Shown: positions 5,416-6,596 of the stretch, in pieces | Layout: each line of letters begins with the position of its first letter | How positions within the stretch are numbered: position 1 is the stretch's first letter | From: JBOFCS01 sp051646185 | GTDB taxonomy: Bacteria > Actinomycetota > Actinomycetes > Mycobacteriales > Mycobacteriaceae | DNA length: 6,596 nt | Direction of reading: 5' to 3' | NCBI GenBank assembly: GCA_051646185.1 | Contig: JBOFCS010000065.1 | Span: forward strand, 1-6,596 | Notes under the pieces: generated by a model | Told to the model about the DNA's origin: nothing | What the model saw: the letters and a program-made list of their open reading frames with translations, nothing else | Database searches by the model: none | Translations under genes and position numbers: made by a program

Positions 5416-6285
5416 ATGGCCCTTGATGCCATTGTTGACCTATTGACCTGTCCGGTATGTCACTTGGGTATGACAGTGACATCCGAAGTACTTGTCTGCC
5501 CGCAGCGGCATAGTTTTGATGTAGCCCGTCAGGGTTATGTGAATCTGCTTTCAGGTTCGGCTACCGGCTTAAGTTCTGATACTGCTGACATGATTGCTGC
5601 GCGTGATCGGTTTTTAACTACCGGACATTTTGACAGTTTTATTGAATCAGTCAGTTCAGCAACTACTTTGGGTAAATGGGTAGAGAAATCAGTGGTGCTA
5701 GAAATGGGGGCAGGAACTGGCCACTATCTCAATTCTGCTCTGCAGTCGCTTCGTACCCACGATGCTGAGGTACGGGCAATAGCCGTTGATCTGTCAAAAG
5801 CAGCCGCCCGGAAGCTAGCGCAGCTGGACAAACAATGGGGGGTGGTGGTGGCAGATGCATGGGCTCGATTCCCCATGAGGGAATCCTCTATTTCGGTGGC
5901 ACTCTCAGTATTTGCGCCCCGAAATATTGGTGAGCTAGCCCGAGTACTTACTCATGATGGAATATTGGTTGTATTAACCCCAAACTCCACACATTTAACC
6001 GAGATAGTTGACTTATTAGACTTAGTGCGGGTTGATCAATCTAAAGCGCAGCGGCTAGAAAAATCATTGTCAACCCATTTTACCTGCATCAACCAGAATC
6101 ACATTGAATATAAGATGCCTTTATCTCCCAATAACATTAAAGATATTGTTGCGATGGGGCCATCGGCAAGACATCAATCAGCAGAGCGGGAGGTTGCCAT
6201 TGCACAGCTTCCTGAAGTTTTTGAAGTGACAGCTTCAGCAACGATATCAGTTTTCCAGCTCAAGCCTGCACTGGCAGGGTTATAA
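5416..6285 (+). CDS. rlmA: 23S rRNA (guanine-N1)-methyltransferase, RlmA/TlrB family
   Basis: A 289-residue SAM-dependent methyltransferase that modifies a guanine in helix 35 of 23S rRNA. The N-terminal zinc module is clear: C12 and C15 (CPVC), then C28 and H32 in LVCPQRHSFDVARQGYVNLL, matching the Cys/Cys/Cys/His ligands of E. coli RlmA. The Rossmann motif VLEMGAGTGHYL (94-105), AVDLSK (123-128) and the family motif SVFAPRNIGELARVL (164-178) follow. E. coli RlmA acts on G745, whereas Gram-positive relatives (TlrB/RlmAII) act on G748 and add to tylosin resistance; the position used here cannot be read from sequence, but taxonomy favours G748. The C-terminal MGPSARH (247-253) seems typical of the actinobacterial group. 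The ATG follows GAAGG (5407-5411). No resistance phenotype should be assumed from a housekeeping homologue. Confidence 0.88.
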   Translation: MALDAIVDLLTCPVCHLGMTVTSEVLVCPQRHSFDVARQGYVNLLSGSATGLSSDTADMIAARDRFLTTGHFDSFIESVSSATTLGKWVEKSVVLEMGAGTGHYLNSALQSLRTHDAEVRAIAVDLSKAAARKLAQLDKQWGVVVADAWARFPMRESSISVALSVFAPRNIGELARVLTHDGILVVLTPNSTHLTEIVDLLDLVRVDQSKAQRLEKSLSTHFTCINQNHIEYKMPLSPNNIKDIVAMGPSARHQSAEREVAIAQLPEVFEVTASATISVFQLKPALAGL

Positions 6286-6447
6286 AACTGGTATGTAGAT
6301 ATCAAAGGTTTTTCGGGTCATTTCCTAATAAAATGCGTCAGCACCGTTGTTGCCCAGCTATTCTCATGGCTTTAAGTGTGGGTCTCGGTGGCTAAGTCCT
6401 TGACTGTTTCGGCGAGTAGCTTTTCAAGCTGGGTGATCAGTCTGGTT

Positions 6448-6453
6448 TATAAT
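6448..6453 (+). promoter_or_regulatory. Consensus -10 hexamer TATAAT, promoter candidate
   Basis: TATAAT is an exact -10 hexamer. The -35 side is weak: TTCAAG (6423-6428) at 19 bases is the best partial match. Transcription would begin close to 6460, where a 9-bp near-perfect hairpin begins, and run rightward off the window. Confidence 0.3.
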
Positions 6454-6459
6454 GAACAA

Positions 6460-6480
6460 CAACGTCAGTGTCTGATGTTG
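6460..6480. repeat. 9-bp inverted repeat with one G-U pair, 3-base loop
   Basis: CAACGTCAG (6460-6468) and CTGATGTTG (6472-6480) are reverse complements except for one position, which would be a G-U wobble in RNA, around a TGT loop. It sits at the predicted start of a transcript from the TATAAT at 6448, so it could be a 5'-end stabilising hairpin, or an operator at the promoter. Confidence 0.35.
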
Positions 6481-6596
6481 GAGTGCTAAGAGAAGCAAGC
6501 TCTCAATTAAGATTGCTACTGTTTGCAATAGTTAATTATTGGAATGAATATCGCCTACTCATATTGCCGTAAGTCTCGTTTTGGTAACGTTTTTGT

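Larger units (their letters stand above)
6286..6596. other. Non-coding right-hand tail after rlmA
   Basis: No recognisable gene occurs in these 311 bp. No convincing terminator for rlmA was found. The stretch contains a consensus -10 hexamer TATAAT (6448-6453), an imperfect inverted repeat (6460-6480) and an AT-rich small repeat, CAATA (6526-6530) with TATTG (6537-6541). An ATG at 6544 opens a frame of 17 codons that runs off the edge; it has no clear ribosome binding site and is not recognised. From M. tuberculosis gene order, glgA (minus strand) would be expected further right, but none of the minus-strand frames at the edge looks like a GlgA C-terminus. Confidence 0.5.

Noticed and set aside
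6374..6448. Short minus-strand frame encoding an amphipathic stretch (LITQLEKLLAETVKDLATETHT)
   Set aside because: It looks protein-like but is only about 24 codons between stops, with no start codon of the usual kind and no ribosome site; possibly a gene remnant, not supportable.

Overview
The window looks like chromosome from a low-to-moderate G+C member of the Corynebacteriales, most likely a Corynebacterium. This rests on gene order and protein similarity recalled from memory: a LOG-family protein, FadD6, FolP2, GpgS, a short DivIVA-domain membrane protein and a 55-residue DUF3117 protein occur in the same order as Mycobacterium tuberculosis Rv1205 to Rv1211. The base composition is clearly lower in G+C than in mycobacteria. 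No mobile element, CRISPR array, tRNA or rRNA was seen.

Layout, all recognised genes on the + strand: (1) the 3' part of a LOG-family gene runs off the left edge and ends at 479. (2) fadD6, a fatty-acyl-CoA synthetase, 567-2354, ends inside a perfect 9-bp hairpin. (3) folP2 (2409-3305) and gpgS (3302-4234) overlap by ATGA and should be translationally coupled. GpgS makes glucosyl-3-phosphoglycerate. FolP2 is a dihydropteroate-synthase-like paralogue whose pterin pocket looks intact but whose pABA-side loops are changed. (4) A 110-residue membrane-anchored DivIVA-domain gene, 4306-4638, has a weak terminator-like hairpin across its stop codon. (5) A 499-bp non-coding stretch, 4639-5137, sits where mycobacteria carry tagA. 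It opens with a good promoter candidate (TTGACA, 16 bp, TACCCT) and contains several inverted repeats, including a perfect 13-bp one. (6) The DUF3117 gene, 5138-5305, has a strong Shine-Dalgarno and is followed by the best intrinsic terminator in the window. (7) An RlmA/TlrB-type 23S rRNA guanine-N1 methyltransferase, 5416-6285, has four apparent zinc ligands. (8) The last 311 bp contain no recognisable gene. By comparison with M. tuberculosis, glgA/glgC would be expected beyond the right edge.

The genes do not form one pathway. folP2-gpgS is the only tight pair. The rest is a conserved neighbourhood touching lipid activation (fadD6), glucosylglycerate synthesis (gpgS), envelope or division (DivIVA-like) and ribosome modification (rlmA). 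The least explained parts are the 4639-5137 region with its possible RNA structure, the role of FolP2 beside GpgS, and the right-hand non-coding tail.
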